From Acidimicrobiia bacterium (lineage in GTDB: Bacteria > Actinomycetota > Acidimicrobiia > UBA2766), in contig JADZDR010000040.1 of assembly GCA_020850945.1 (NCBI GenBank), forward strand, positions 1 to 53,979: a stretch of DNA of 53,979 bases, read 5' to 3'. Of the stretch, positions 41,461-49,433 are shown piece by piece. Below the pieces are notes generated by a model that saw nothing but the letters and a program-made list of their open reading frames with translations, was not told the DNA's origin and did not search any database. The position numbers were made by a program, and so were the translations under genes. Positions within the stretch are counted from its first letter, which is position 1; each line of letters starts with the position of its first letter.

Positions 41461-42408
41461 TCAATCCCGCAGGGCCTTGCCCGTGAGGTGGAGGAACACC
41501 GTCTCCAGGTTCGGTTCGGTCACCTCGACACCCGCTACGGGATGGCCGGCCGTCACGAATGTCTCGACGAGGACCGGGAGGAGATGGCGCGCGTCCGGAC
41601 TCAGGACCTGCACACCGCCCTCGACCTCGCCGGCTCCGGTCACGCCGGGGAGGGGCGCGGCGCAAGCGGCCATGGCCGCGAGGTCCGTGCCGGAGTCGAA
41701 CGTGAGGAGGATGCGGTCCTCCCCTCCCGTCGACTCGACGAGCTCGCGACGCGTGCCTTCGGCGATGAGCCTGCCCTCGTCCATGATGCCGACGCGGTCA
41801 CAGAGGCGCTCGGCCTCCTCCATGTAGTGGGTCGTGTACAGGACGGCCATTCCCGCCGCGTTGAGCGTCTCGACGTGCTCGAGGATCGAGTGGCGGCTCT
41901 GCGGATCGACACCCACGGTCGGTTCGTCGAGGACGAGGAGGTCCGGGTCGTGGAGGAGGCCGGCGGCGATGTTGAGGCGGCGCTGCATCCCGCCCGAATA
42001 CTCCTTCACGACGTCCTGGGCGCGGTCGGCGAGCCCGACCGTCTCGAGCATCGCGTCGACCTTCCGCCTCAGCCCGGCCCCGCTCAGTCCGTACATGCGC
42101 CCCCAGAACTCGAGGTTCTCGCGGCCGCTCAGGTCCGGGTAGAGCGCCACCTCCTGGGGCACGTAGCCGATGTGGCGGCGCACGCCGACACCGGCGTCGA
42201 TGTCCTCACCGCACACGAAGACGGTCCCCGCGTCCCGGTGCAGGAGGCCGCACACCATCGAGATCGTCGTCGACTTGCCGGCGCCGTTCGGGCCGAGGAG
42301 CCCGTACACCTCACCGGGGTCGATCCGGAACCCGACGCCGTCCACGGCCACGAGATCGCCGAAGGCCTTGCGGAGGCTCTCTGCCTCACAAGCGGGGAGG
42401 TCGGGCAT
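41461..42408 (-). CDS. ABC transporter ATP-binding protein (DrrA/NatA-like)
   Basis: The 315-aa ATPase has Walker A GPNGAGKST (39-47), a YVPQE Q-loop, signature YSGGMQ, Walker B LLVLDEP with a catalytic Glu and the H-loop in LYTTHYMEEAE. A C-terminal extension of about 90 residues is typical of DrrA-type exporters. It is the first gene of the three-gene exporter unit; about 70 nt of AT-richer sequence upstream probably holds the promoter. Confidence 0.95.
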   Translation of the reverse strand: MPDLPACEAESLRKAFGDLVAVDGVGFRIDPGEVYGLLGPNGAGKSTTISMVCGLLHRDAGTVFVCGEDIDAGVGVRRHIGYVPQEVALYPDLSGRENLEFWGRMYGLSGAGLRRKVDAMLETVGLADRAQDVVKEYSGGMQRRLNIAAGLLHDPDLLVLDEPTVGVDPQSRHSILEHVETLNAAGMAVLYTTHYMEEAERLCDRVGIMDEGRLIAEGTRRELVESTGGEDRILLTFDSGTDLAAMAACAAPLPGVTGAGEVEGGVQVLSPDARHLLPVLVETFVTAGHPVAGVEVTEPNLETVFLHLTGKALRD

Positions 42409-42478
42409 CGGGGGATTTTATTTCAGACGATGCGAACGTCGGGACGCATGCACCTGTCGGCGTCGACTCCGGCGCACC

Positions 42479-43132
42479 TCAGGCGACATCGTGACGGGGG
42501 CTTCGCAGGTCGAGGCCGAGCATGTCGCCGAGCTCACCGAGGGCGGAGTCCGGGTCCGTCACCTTGATCGTGGTCATCCCCATCGCCTGGGCCGGTTTCA
42601 GGTTGATGCCGAGGTCGTCGAGCATGACGGCCTCGGCCGGCTCGATACCGAGCTCCCGGCACGCGATCTCGTAGAAGGCCGGCTCCGGCTTGCGCACGCC
42701 GACGACACTCGACTGCACGATCACGTCGAAGAGCTCCTCGGGCGCGAAGTCGAGGTGATCGGTGAAACCACCGCCGGCATGGATGTCGACCCAGTTGTTG
42801 GTGAGGAGCGCCGTCTTGTAGACACGACGACAACGGCGCACGGCCTCGACCATCTGTGGCCGGAGCCCGCCCACGAGGCACATGAGCACGCCCGCGGCCT
42901 CGACCGCGTGACCCTCTTCTCGCGCCTCGGCCTCGAACAGCTTCGCGAAGTCCGCTAGGTCGACTTCCGCCCGCTCGAGCCGCGCCCACGCGTTCCCGTC
43001 CGGGTTGGCGGCGTTGAGGCCGCGGATGAAGCCGTCGGGCAGGGCATGCTCTCGTTCGTATGCGGCGAAGGCCTCGAACGGAGACGTGGAGATGACCCCG
43101 CCGAAGTCCCAGAGGACGGCCCTGAGGGTCAC
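42479..43132 (-). CDS. HAD superfamily hydrolase
   Basis: The 217-aa HAD-IA protein has motif I WDFGGVI, with the nucleophile Asp but Gly in place of the second Asp, as in the epoxide-hydrolase N-domain/ACAD10-like subgroup. Motif II is LLTNNW, motif III the Lys in RKPEP, and motif IV MLDDLG. The GTG overlaps the sigma-factor stop by 4 nt, so it is translated from the same message. The substrate is unknown. The missing acid/base Asp suggests a specialised reaction. Confidence 0.9.
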   Translation of the reverse strand: MTLRAVLWDFGGVISTSPFEAFAAYEREHALPDGFIRGLNAANPDGNAWARLERAEVDLADFAKLFEAEAREEGHAVEAAGVLMCLVGGLRPQMVEAVRRCRRVYKTALLTNNWVDIHAGGGFTDHLDFAPEELFDVIVQSSVVGVRKPEPAFYEIACRELGIEPAEAVMLDDLGINLKPAQAMGMTTIKVTDPDSALGELGDMLGLDLRSPRHDVA

Positions 43133-44118
43133 CCCTGCACGAGGGACTCGGGGTCGATGCTCAGGCTCGGGTGGCGCAGCTTCGAGAGCGCCCGCGTCTC
43201 GATCTGGCGGATGCGCTCGCGTGTGAGATTGAAGTCGGCACCGACCTCTTCGAGTGTGCGGGGGATGCCGTCACCTTCGAGGCCGTAGCGCAGGGAGAGG
43301 ATCTTGGACTCGCGGTCGGTGAGACGGCCGAGGAGGCGCTCGCGGACGTCGTTGCGGACCATCGCCCGCGCGGCGGCGTCGAACGGGGTCTCGGTCGACT
43401 CGTCCTCGATGAAGTCGCCGAGCTCGGCGTCGCCGTCCTCACCCGTCGACTGGTTCAGGGACGTGAGGCTCGTCGGCAGGGACATCACGTCCATCACCTG
43501 GTCGAGGGAGAGACCTGTCGCCTCTGCCACCTCTTCGGGAGTCGCCTTGCGCGCGGTGCGTCCCTCGATCTCGGACCGCGCCTTGGCGACCCTGTAGACG
43601 AGGTCGCCGACGTGGACCGGGAGGCGGATCGTGCGGCTGTTGTTCGCCATGCCGCGTGTCACGGCCTGGCGGATCCACCACGTCGCATACGTCGAGAACT
43701 TGAACCCGCGTCGCCAGTCGAACTTCTCGAGGGCGTGCATGAGCCCGAAGTTCCCCTCCTGGATGAGGTCGAGGAGCTCCATGCCGGACGCGGCGCCGTA
43801 CTTCTTGGCGACGGAGACGACAAGGCGCAGGTTCGCGTTGATGAAACGCTCTTGTGCGGCCTCGCCTCGGTAGACGAGGTCGTCGAGCTCGGCACGCCGC
43901 TTCGGCGACAGCTTCGCGCCCGTCGCGAGCTCGCCGCGGGCCTCCTTGCCGTCCTCGATGGCCTGGGCGAGCTCGATCTCGTCTTCCTTCGTGAGGAGCT
44001 GATGCTTCGAGATATCGGCCAGATAGCTGGCCACGAGGTCCTCGACATCGGCACCGCGCTCACGTTCGGCGGAGATCTTGCGGTCCGTCACCTTCATCGT
44101 TCGGGAATTCTGCTCCAT
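43129..44118 (-). CDS. Sigma-70 family RNA polymerase sigma factor (SigA/HrdB-like)
   Basis: The 329-aa product has region 1.2 ([21 protein letters not shown]), a complete region 2 ([13 protein letters not shown], then [18 protein letters not shown], then [15 protein letters not shown]), region 3 with RLPVHV, and region 4 ([15 protein letters not shown], then [20 protein letters not shown]). The long acidic region 1.1 of housekeeping factors is missing, so it may be a group 2 factor or a short primary sigma. I took the first ATG (44118); MKVTDRK at 44097 is an alternative. It is divergent from sufU across 431 nt. Confidence 0.93.
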   Translation of the reverse strand: MEQNSRTMKVTDRKISAERERGADVEDLVASYLADISKHQLLTKEDEIELAQAIEDGKEARGELATGAKLSPKRRAELDDLVYRGEAAQERFINANLRLVVSVAKKYGAASGMELLDLIQEGNFGLMHALEKFDWRRGFKFSTYATWWIRQAVTRGMANNSRTIRLPVHVGDLVYRVAKARSEIEGRTARKATPEEVAEATGLSLDQVMDVMSLPTSLTSLNQSTGEDGDAELGDFIEDESTETPFDAAARAMVRNDVRERLLGRLTDRESKILSLRYGLEGDGIPRTLEEVGADFNLTRERIRQIETRALSKLRHPSLSIDPESLVQG

Positions 44119-44549
44119 GTGGACTCGAACTCACTTCTCCCATGGGACTGATCGAAGAGATCACATCCCCCGAGCAACATCTCGGGCGCATTCACACCGG
44201 TGGGTGGTCATGACCCAAACCCAGGGCGCATCCTGTCACCAGTAGCCGTCTCACCAGTAGCCGTCATCGATGTCAGCACGAGGAGCGGCACGTTCACCGA
44301 CTCACCCGCATCGGAACCCCGTAGGGTCAAGTCACTTCATCGGATGTCGGCGTGGACCCGCACGGTGCGCGACCTCCCTAGGATAATGAGTTGGTTACCC
44401 GAATGCGCTGGTTATTTCACTTCTTCGGACTGTCCGCGCATACCTTCTCACATACCGTGATGAGTTGGCGGAGAATGTCGACGGTGCGTGGGCAACCTCT
44501 CACCTGATCCGGCGGTAGGTTCGGTACCAGCATCCCACAAGGACTCGTT
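44119..44549. other. Divergent intergenic region between the sigma factor and sufU genes
   Basis: This 431-nt gap must hold promoters for both genes. It contains a tandem 15-mer (44236-44265), a GATAAT at 44382-44387 that could be a -10 for the plus strand, and two ATGAGTTGG copies (44386 and 44460 areas). I see no gene, tRNA or recognisable riboswitch. Confidence 0.5.
44236..44265. repeat. Perfect tandem duplication of a 15-mer
   Basis: TCACCAGTAGCCGTC occurs twice without spacer (44236-44250 and 44251-44265), about 118-147 nt upstream of the sigma-factor start. A 15-bp period is not a helical repeat, so slippage duplication is the simplest explanation. A paired binding site is possible. 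Confidence 0.75.
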
Positions 44550-45026
44550 GTGCCACAACTCGACGATCTGTACAAAGAGGTCATTCTCGACCACTACCGC
44601 CGTCCCCGGCGACGGGGGACGATCGACGTGCCCCCCGCCACCCACGCCCGCGGGTACAACCCCCTCTGCGGCGACGAGATCGACATGTACGTGTCGGTGG
44701 GCGACAGCGGGGAGATCGACGCGATCGCGTTCGAGGGGAAGGGCTGCGCGATCAGCCAGGCCTCGGCGTCGATGCTGACGGAACGGGTGCAGGGCGGGAC
44801 CGTGGCGGACTTCGGCGACGCGTTCGACCGCTTCAAGGCGATGCTCGGCCTCGGCGACGACGACGGGCCCGCCTTCTCGACCGACGAGGAGCTCGGCCGC
44901 CAGCTCGGCGACGCCGAAGCGCTGCAGGCGGTGCGTGAGTTCCCGAGCCGCATCAAGTGCGCCACGCTCGCCTGGAACACCCTCGACCAGGCCCTCGCCG
45001 GCAGGGAGTCCTTCGAGGAGACCTGA
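44550..45026 (+). CDS. sufU: SUF scaffold/sulfurtransferase protein SufU
   Basis: The 158-aa IscU/NifU-N-like protein of the SufU type has Cys40-Gly-Asp42 (NPLCGDE), Cys66 in GKGCAISQASASM and Cys137 in RIKCATLAW, the conserved zinc/sulfur-accepting set. It has the 18-20 residue insertion after Cys66 that separates SufU from IscU. It passes sulfur from SufS to SufB. It has its own promoter region and converges on sufC with a 10-nt gap, so it is not cotranscribed with the other suf genes here. The GTG has AAGGA upstream. Confidence 0.92.
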   Translation: MPQLDDLYKEVILDHYRRPRRRGTIDVPPATHARGYNPLCGDEIDMYVSVGDSGEIDAIAFEGKGCAISQASASMLTERVQGGTVADFGDAFDRFKAMLGLGDDDGPAFSTDEELGRQLGDAEALQAVREFPSRIKCATLAWNTLDQALAGRESFEET

Positions 45027-45036
45027 GCGCGCCAAG

Positions 45037-45804
45037 TCAGAGGTCGAGGACGTCGGGCGGGGCGTGCGCAGGTTCACGGAAGTGCTCGTACCCGGACACC
45101 TCGAGCTCGCGGGCGAGCTCGGCACCTCCCGAGGCGACGATGCGGCCGTCCATGAGCACGTGCGTGTGCGTGGGCGGGATGTGGTCGAGGATGCGGGCGA
45201 AGTGCGTGATGACCAGGACGGACAGACCCTCGGTCTCGACCATGCGCAGGACTTCGGCAGCGACGTCGCGGATCCCGTCGACGTCGAGACCGGAGTCGAT
45301 CTCGTCGAGGACGACGAGGCGGGCACCGAGAAGCGCGAGTTGGAGGGTCTCGTTGCGCTTCTTCTCGCCGCCGGACAGACCCACGTTGAGGGGTCGGTCG
45401 AGGAGACCACCGAGATGGAGGCGGTCCGCGATCCCGGCCACACGGGCACCTTCCACGGCATCGGCCCCGAGCCCCCGCCCCGCCGCGGCCGCGGCGAGGA
45501 ACTCGCGGAAGGGCACACCCGGGATCTCGACGGGATGCTGGAATGCCACGAACAGACCGAGCCGTGCCCGTTCCCAGACAGGCAGGCCGAGCAGGTCGAC
45601 GCCGTCGAACAGAACCGAACCCGCCCTGGTCTCGTAGCCGGGCCGCCCTGCGAGCACATGCGTGAGCGTGGACTTGCCCGAGCCGTTCGGGCCCATGAGG
45701 GCGTGGACCTCGCCCCGCCCGATCTCGATGGCGAGTCCCCGCAGGATCTCACGGGTGCGCGTCCCCGCCACGAGATCGCGGATCTCGAGGAGTGGCGCCG
45801 TCAC
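45037..45804 (-). CDS. sufC: Fe-S assembly ATPase SufC
   Basis: The 255-aa ABC-type ATPase has Walker A GPNGSGKST, signature LSGGEKKRNE, Walker B LVVLDEIDSGLD and the H-loop in VITHF, the SufC version of each motif. It drives the SufBCD scaffold. I chose the GTG at 45804 because it overlaps the Rieske gene stop as GTGA; a GTG 15 nt earlier is possible. It is the last gene of the sufD-Rieske-sufC unit. Confidence 0.95.
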   Translation of the reverse strand: MTAPLLEIRDLVAGTRTREILRGLAIEIGRGEVHALMGPNGSGKSTLTHVLAGRPGYETRAGSVLFDGVDLLGLPVWERARLGLFVAFQHPVEIPGVPFREFLAAAAAGRGLGADAVEGARVAGIADRLHLGGLLDRPLNVGLSGGEKKRNETLQLALLGARLVVLDEIDSGLDVDGIRDVAAEVLRMVETEGLSVLVITHFARILDHIPPTHTHVLMDGRIVASGGAELARELEVSGYEHFREPAHAPPDVLDL

Positions 45805-46115
45805 GGTACCGTCACCCACACGTCACCGTCCTCGACACGGGTCGGGTACGTCTCCACACGCACCGTCGCCGGCAGACAGGTCGGCTCACCCGTGACGAGC
45901 TCGAACGTGGATCCGTGAAGGGGACACTCGATCTCCCTCTCCTCCACGTACACGTCACCCTCCGAGAGCGAAGCCTCGGCGTGCGAGCACGTGTCGTCGA
46001 CGGCGAACACCGCGTCGCCGAGCCGCACGACGGCGAGCACACGTCCGCGGATCTCGATGCGCCGCGCCATCTCGTCCTCGAAGTCGTCGAGCCGTCCGAT
46101 CATCGTCTCGGACAT
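45801..46115 (-). CDS. Rieske [2Fe-2S] ferredoxin of the SUF operon
   Basis: The 104-aa single-domain Rieske protein has both cluster-binding loops: CSH (Cys43, His45) and CPLH (Cys64, His67) followed by GSTF. Such small ferredoxins sit between sufD and sufC in many actinobacteria and may supply electrons for cluster assembly. The ATG shares a base with the sufD stop (TGATG) and the stop overlaps the sufC start, so all three are coupled. Confidence 0.94.
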   Translation of the reverse strand: MSETMIGRLDDFEDEMARRIEIRGRVLAVVRLGDAVFAVDDTCSHAEASLSEGDVYVEEREIECPLHGSTFELVTGEPTCLPATVRVETYPTRVEDGDVWVTVP

Positions 46116-47383
46116 CAGCCCCCCTCCTCGCCGGCTCCGCCCACCGCTCGGAGCGAACCGAGACGCCGGAACACGTCGCTCTCGACGAACGCCCGCACCC
46201 CCGACAGGGGGATGCGGTCGATCACGTCGGAGAAGAACCCGTCGACGACGAGATGCCGTGCGGCCTCCTCGTCGATCCCCCGCGCCTCGAGGTAGTAGAT
46301 CTGGTCCTCGTCCGGGGGGCCACCCGATGCCGCATGCCCGCACGCGACGTCGTGGTTGTGGATCTCGAGGTTCGGTATCACCGCAGCCCGGGCATCCTCG
46401 GAAAGGATGAGATAGTGGCCCGCCTGGTGGGCATCGGAGCGGGCGGCGTCGGGATCGATCCGCACGAGTCCCGAGTAGACCGCAGACGCCCGGTCCCACA
46501 CCGCCCCCTTGTAGAGGAGCCGGCTCGTGCAGCGCGGGGCGACATGGGCCTGTTCGGACCGGAAGTCCACGTGCCGGTCGCCGTCACCCACGAACACACC
46601 GTACATGTCTGCGTGGCTGCCCTCGCCTGCCATGGTGACGTCGACGCGGGCGCGTCCGAGGTGGGCGCCGAGGTTCGCGGCCGTGGAGGTGAACCGGCAG
46701 TCCCGGCCGAGACGCGTAGCGTGGGCGGCCACGCAGAACCCCGTGTCGTCGATGCACTGCAGGTGGACGTGGTGGAGGGCGGCTCCGTCCGCCACGAAGG
46801 CCTCGGACACGGGAACGGCGAGGCTCCCCTCGGCAGCCCCGCCCGACACGTAGACCTCGACGACCGAGACGTCGGCTGCCGTGCCGACCTCGACGAGCGT
46901 GCGGGGGGCCGACACGACCTCGCCCCGCCCGACCACGTGGACGACGACGAGCGGATCGGTCGCCCGCGTCCCGGCGGCGATGCGCACGTGGAGCCCACCC
47001 ACGAACGTCTTGGCGTTCACCGCGGCCGCCACGTCCCGGTCCGGCGGGACGAGGTCCCCCACCGGGGCGTCTGCCTGCGTGTCCAGTGGCGCGGCCTCGA
47101 TGCCCGGCACCTCCTCGACGACGCGGATGCCGCGTGCGTCGGACACGACGAGGCCACAACGCGCACCGAGCGCATCGGCGACCGCACCGGCCGCCTCCGC
47201 GTCGGACTCCCCGCCCCGATCCGCGGCTGCCTTGGCCGCGGCATCGAAGGGGATCTCGCGGGGATCGGTGTGCCGCCACTCCTCCATCGACTCCGTCGGA
47301 CGGGGCAGTTCGGCGAAGGCGACACCGGCCTCCTCGCGGAGGCGGGCGAGCCATGGGGGATCGGTGTGGGTGGTGTGGGACAC
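46115..47383 (-). CDS. sufD: Fe-S cluster assembly protein SufD
   Basis: The 422-aa beta-helix protein of the SUF scaffold has EEWRHTDPREIPFD near the N-terminus, a central VEVGTAADVSVVEVY strand ladder, and the C-terminal NLEIHNHDVACGHAASGG with ARGIDEEAARHLVV, typical of SufD rather than SufB. The start GTG follows GAGGGCGC. It is the first gene of its unit, with a plausible promoter 33-62 nt upstream. sufB, usually next to sufD, is absent here. Confidence 0.93.
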   Translation of the reverse strand: MSHTTHTDPPWLARLREEAGVAFAELPRPTESMEEWRHTDPREIPFDAAAKAAADRGGESDAEAAGAVADALGARCGLVVSDARGIRVVEEVPGIEAAPLDTQADAPVGDLVPPDRDVAAAVNAKTFVGGLHVRIAAGTRATDPLVVVHVVGRGEVVSAPRTLVEVGTAADVSVVEVYVSGGAAEGSLAVPVSEAFVADGAALHHVHLQCIDDTGFCVAAHATRLGRDCRFTSTAANLGAHLGRARVDVTMAGEGSHADMYGVFVGDGDRHVDFRSEQAHVAPRCTSRLLYKGAVWDRASAVYSGLVRIDPDAARSDAHQAGHYLILSEDARAAVIPNLEIHNHDVACGHAASGGPPDEDQIYYLEARGIDEEAARHLVVDGFFSDVIDRIPLSGVRAFVESDVFRRLGSLRAVGGAGEEGG

Positions 47384-47415
47384 GCGCCCTCGAGGCGGGT
47401 CGGGAACAGAGATGC

Positions 47416-47445
47416 CTTGCTACAACCTGCCTGCCGAATCCGTCA
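47416..47445 (-). promoter_or_regulatory. Predicted SigA-type promoter of sufD-Rieske-sufC
   Basis: On the minus strand TTGACG (47445-47440) is followed by an 18-bp spacer and TAGCAA (47421-47416). Transcription would start about 25 nt before the sufD GTG. This implies that the suf unit can be expressed separately from the lipoprotein genes upstream. Confidence 0.45.
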
Positions 47446-47472
47446 AGACCCGGGCCGCTGGAGCACAGGAGC

Positions 47473-48300
47473 TCAGGCGGGCAACTCGAACTCGGCCGGA
47501 TCGACGTGAGGTTGGTACCAGACGCCCTCCAACGTCAGGGTCGGCACCATGACACGCAGAGGGATGCCCTCACCCGTGACGCACACCTCGATGGGTGAGG
47601 TGATCCCGGCCGCCGAGGCAGATCCGACGGGAGTCGCCGTCAGGCACTTGACCGGCACCCCGATCACCTCGGTCATCGAGGTCTCGATGTCGAACGCGCC
47701 GGGCGTCTCGGCGACGAGCCCGAGCAGGAGAAGGAGGGTCTCCGCACCGTAGGCGTGCACACCCTTCTCGGCGGGCTCGCACATCCACGTCCCCACCTTC
47801 GCACACGTCGTGACCGCCGACGCATCCTCGATCACCATCGTCGCGACCGCGTCGTCGGCTGCGACCGTGTTCTTGACCCGGCCCGGTTCGTGCACGATCG
47901 AGAAGGCAACCGCCCCCGGCACCGAGGCGACGAGCTCACCCTGAACCCGGTACCCGACCGAGTAGGACGCCTTCTTCACGTCCTCGTACAGGCCCAGGTA
48001 GTCCATGGCACCGGCACCCGTTGCGATGAGCGCGAGCTCCTCCGGCGATGAGACCGTGGCGAGATCGGCGAGGCCGCCCTTGATCATGTCGCTGAAGGAG
48101 AAGACATCCGAGCTCGTTCCCTCGAGAAACGCCGGGGGAATGAAAGGAGCAGCCGGACCGGTGGTCGTAGTCGTCTCGTCGATGCGCCCGCTCGTCGCCG
48201 CCTGTTCGGAGCACGACACGATGACGACACAAGCAGCCGCGGCGAGCGCGACCATCGCAAGGTGCCGCACACGTCCCTCTACTCGCGCCGCGGATCTCAT
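47473..48300 (-). CDS. Predicted lipoprotein, LppX/LolA-like (downstream copy)
   Basis: The 275-aa exported protein has a basic N-terminus, a hydrophobic signal and a lipobox ending at Cys30 (VVIVSC). The mature part starts with a Thr/Pro-rich spacer and ends in strands such as IPLRVMVPTLTLEGVW and a VDPAEFELP tail, reminiscent of the LppX/LprG lipid-carrier fold. The ATG overlaps the upstream lipoprotein stop by 4 nt, so the two are made together. They follow a two-gene ABC exporter, which suggests a lipid or drug export link. The function is not known. Confidence 0.78.
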   Translation of the reverse strand: MRSAARVEGRVRHLAMVALAAAACVVIVSCSEQAATSGRIDETTTTTGPAAPFIPPAFLEGTSSDVFSFSDMIKGGLADLATVSSPEELALIATGAGAMDYLGLYEDVKKASYSVGYRVQGELVASVPGAVAFSIVHEPGRVKNTVAADDAVATMVIEDASAVTTCAKVGTWMCEPAEKGVHAYGAETLLLLLGLVAETPGAFDIETSMTEVIGVPVKCLTATPVGSASAAGITSPIEVCVTGEGIPLRVMVPTLTLEGVWYQPHVDPAEFELPA

Positions 48301-49103
48301 TCGGCGCTCTCTCCCTGCGGTACCTCTTCGGGTGGAGCGGGCACGAGGACGTTGGGTGGTCCTTCCTGCACCGGCGCGGGAGGCTGGAAATCGTCGTCGG
48401 CGACCTCCCCGCGGTACCCCGTGGCCTTCACGACGATCTCGTTGTCGCTGCCCCGCACGTCCACGACGAGCGGGGCACCCGACTCGGAGAGGCACAGGGT
48501 CGCCGACTCGCCGACTCGCTGCCTCGTCTCGGCCGGGATCCCCGGCAGGGCCGAGACCGCGAGGCAGGTGGCAGTCGTGCCGGCCATCTCGGTGTCGCTG
48601 GTCTCGAATGCGTACCAGTTCTGGGCGGGACGGAACTGATCCTGGATCCTGTAGAGGTCCTCGATGTCTATGACGAGGGGTGCCTGCGTGGCATCACCCT
48701 CGGTGCGATAGCACTCCCAGTCGGCGGTCCCGCGCGTCGTCGCGCACGCGATCGTGCCCGCCCCGGTGTCGTAGAAGCCGAGCGAGGGTGCGTTGTCGGC
48801 TCCGACGAGCTCGCTCATGCGGCGCTCTCCGTCCTGGGCGAGACCGAGCGTTCCTTCGGGGATGGCCGTCCCCGGCAGCTCGACGGCGTACGTCGCCGAG
48901 AAGACCGCCTTCTTGCCGGCCGCCGCCTTCTCGAGGAAGGCGTGCAGTGCCTCGGTGTTGACACCTCGGGGGCGCGTCGTGGTCGCAGGCTCGCCCGCGT
49001 CGGATTTGTCGTCCGTGCAGGCGGTGAGGAACGACGCCACCACTACGAGCGCGAGGGCCACGTGGACGCACGCCGCGTGAAGGGAAGGTCGGCCCCGATC
49101 CAT
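48297..49103 (-). CDS. Predicted lipoprotein, paired with the following gene
   Basis: The 268-aa product has a signal peptide with the lipobox FLTAC (Cys29), then an acidic/Thr spacer and a domain with SATYAVELPG and a mid-domain Cys pair (TIACATTRGTADWEC). A Pro-rich C-terminus follows (PPAPVQEGPPNVLVPAPPEE). Its domain layout parallels the next lipoprotein, so they may be old paralogues. GAGG precedes the ATG; GTG at 49109 is an alternative start. It follows a 98-aa gene after about 8 nt. Confidence 0.75.
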   Translation of the reverse strand: MDRGRPSLHAACVHVALALVVVASFLTACTDDKSDAGEPATTTRPRGVNTEALHAFLEKAAAGKKAVFSATYAVELPGTAIPEGTLGLAQDGERRMSELVGADNAPSLGFYDTGAGTIACATTRGTADWECYRTEGDATQAPLVIDIEDLYRIQDQFRPAQNWYAFETSDTEMAGTTATCLAVSALPGIPAETRQRVGESATLCLSESGAPLVVDVRGSDNEIVVKATGYRGEVADDDFQPPAPVQEGPPNVLVPAPPEEVPQGESAE

Positions 49104-49111
49104 GCTCACCC

Positions 49112-49408
49112 TCACGTATCGATACCGAAGTCGCGCACGTGCGGGCCGCCTTCGTCGCGTCCCACGGCCACGGTGGCTGCCTTGCGCACCACGTTGCCGG
49201 CAGCGTCGATCTCCCGCCACTCGTACGCGAGCACATGCCCGGCTCCGACGAGACGGGTCACGAGACGTGTCAGATGCGGGGCGCGGGTGCGGCACGCCGC
49301 TTCGTGCTCCACGGTGCGGGTGAGGAGGTCCGCGTCGACGTGCCCGTCGAGGGGGGTGACGGCTGCGCGGAGGAGATCCTCGGTGATGGACGATGGCGGT
49401 GAGGTCAC
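49112..49408 (-). CDS. Small conserved-looking hypothetical protein
   Basis: The 98-aa product starts at GTG (SPPSSITEDLL after the start), 25 nt after the ABC exporter stop and ahead of two lipoprotein genes. The visible content is amphipathic helices with HEAACRTRAPHLTRLVTRLVG and a strand pair around YEWREIDAAGNVVRKAATV. There is no signal peptide and no clear ribosome site. I do not recognise it. The coding call rests on its spacing in the run of co-directional genes. Confidence 0.5.
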   Translation of the reverse strand: MTSPPSSITEDLLRAAVTPLDGHVDADLLTRTVEHEAACRTRAPHLTRLVTRLVGAGHVLAYEWREIDAAGNVVRKAATVAVGRDEGGPHVRDFGIDT

Positions 49409-49433
49409 GTGATGCCTGAACAGGTGGTGGATG

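Noticed and set aside
44236-44265. Riboswitch or CRISPR-like repeat from the tandem 15-mer
   Set aside because: There are only two units without spacer and no conserved RNA structure; simple duplication is sufficient.
44382-44387. Confident sigma-70 promoter for sufU from GATAAT
   Set aside because: No matching -35 at a 16-18 nt spacing, and the start codon is over 160 nt away; kept only as a remark in the intergenic entry.
45801-46499. Longer 232-codon Rieske frame
   Set aside because: The extension overlaps sufD in another frame; the ATG at 46115 sharing a base with the sufD stop gives the normal 104-aa ferredoxin.
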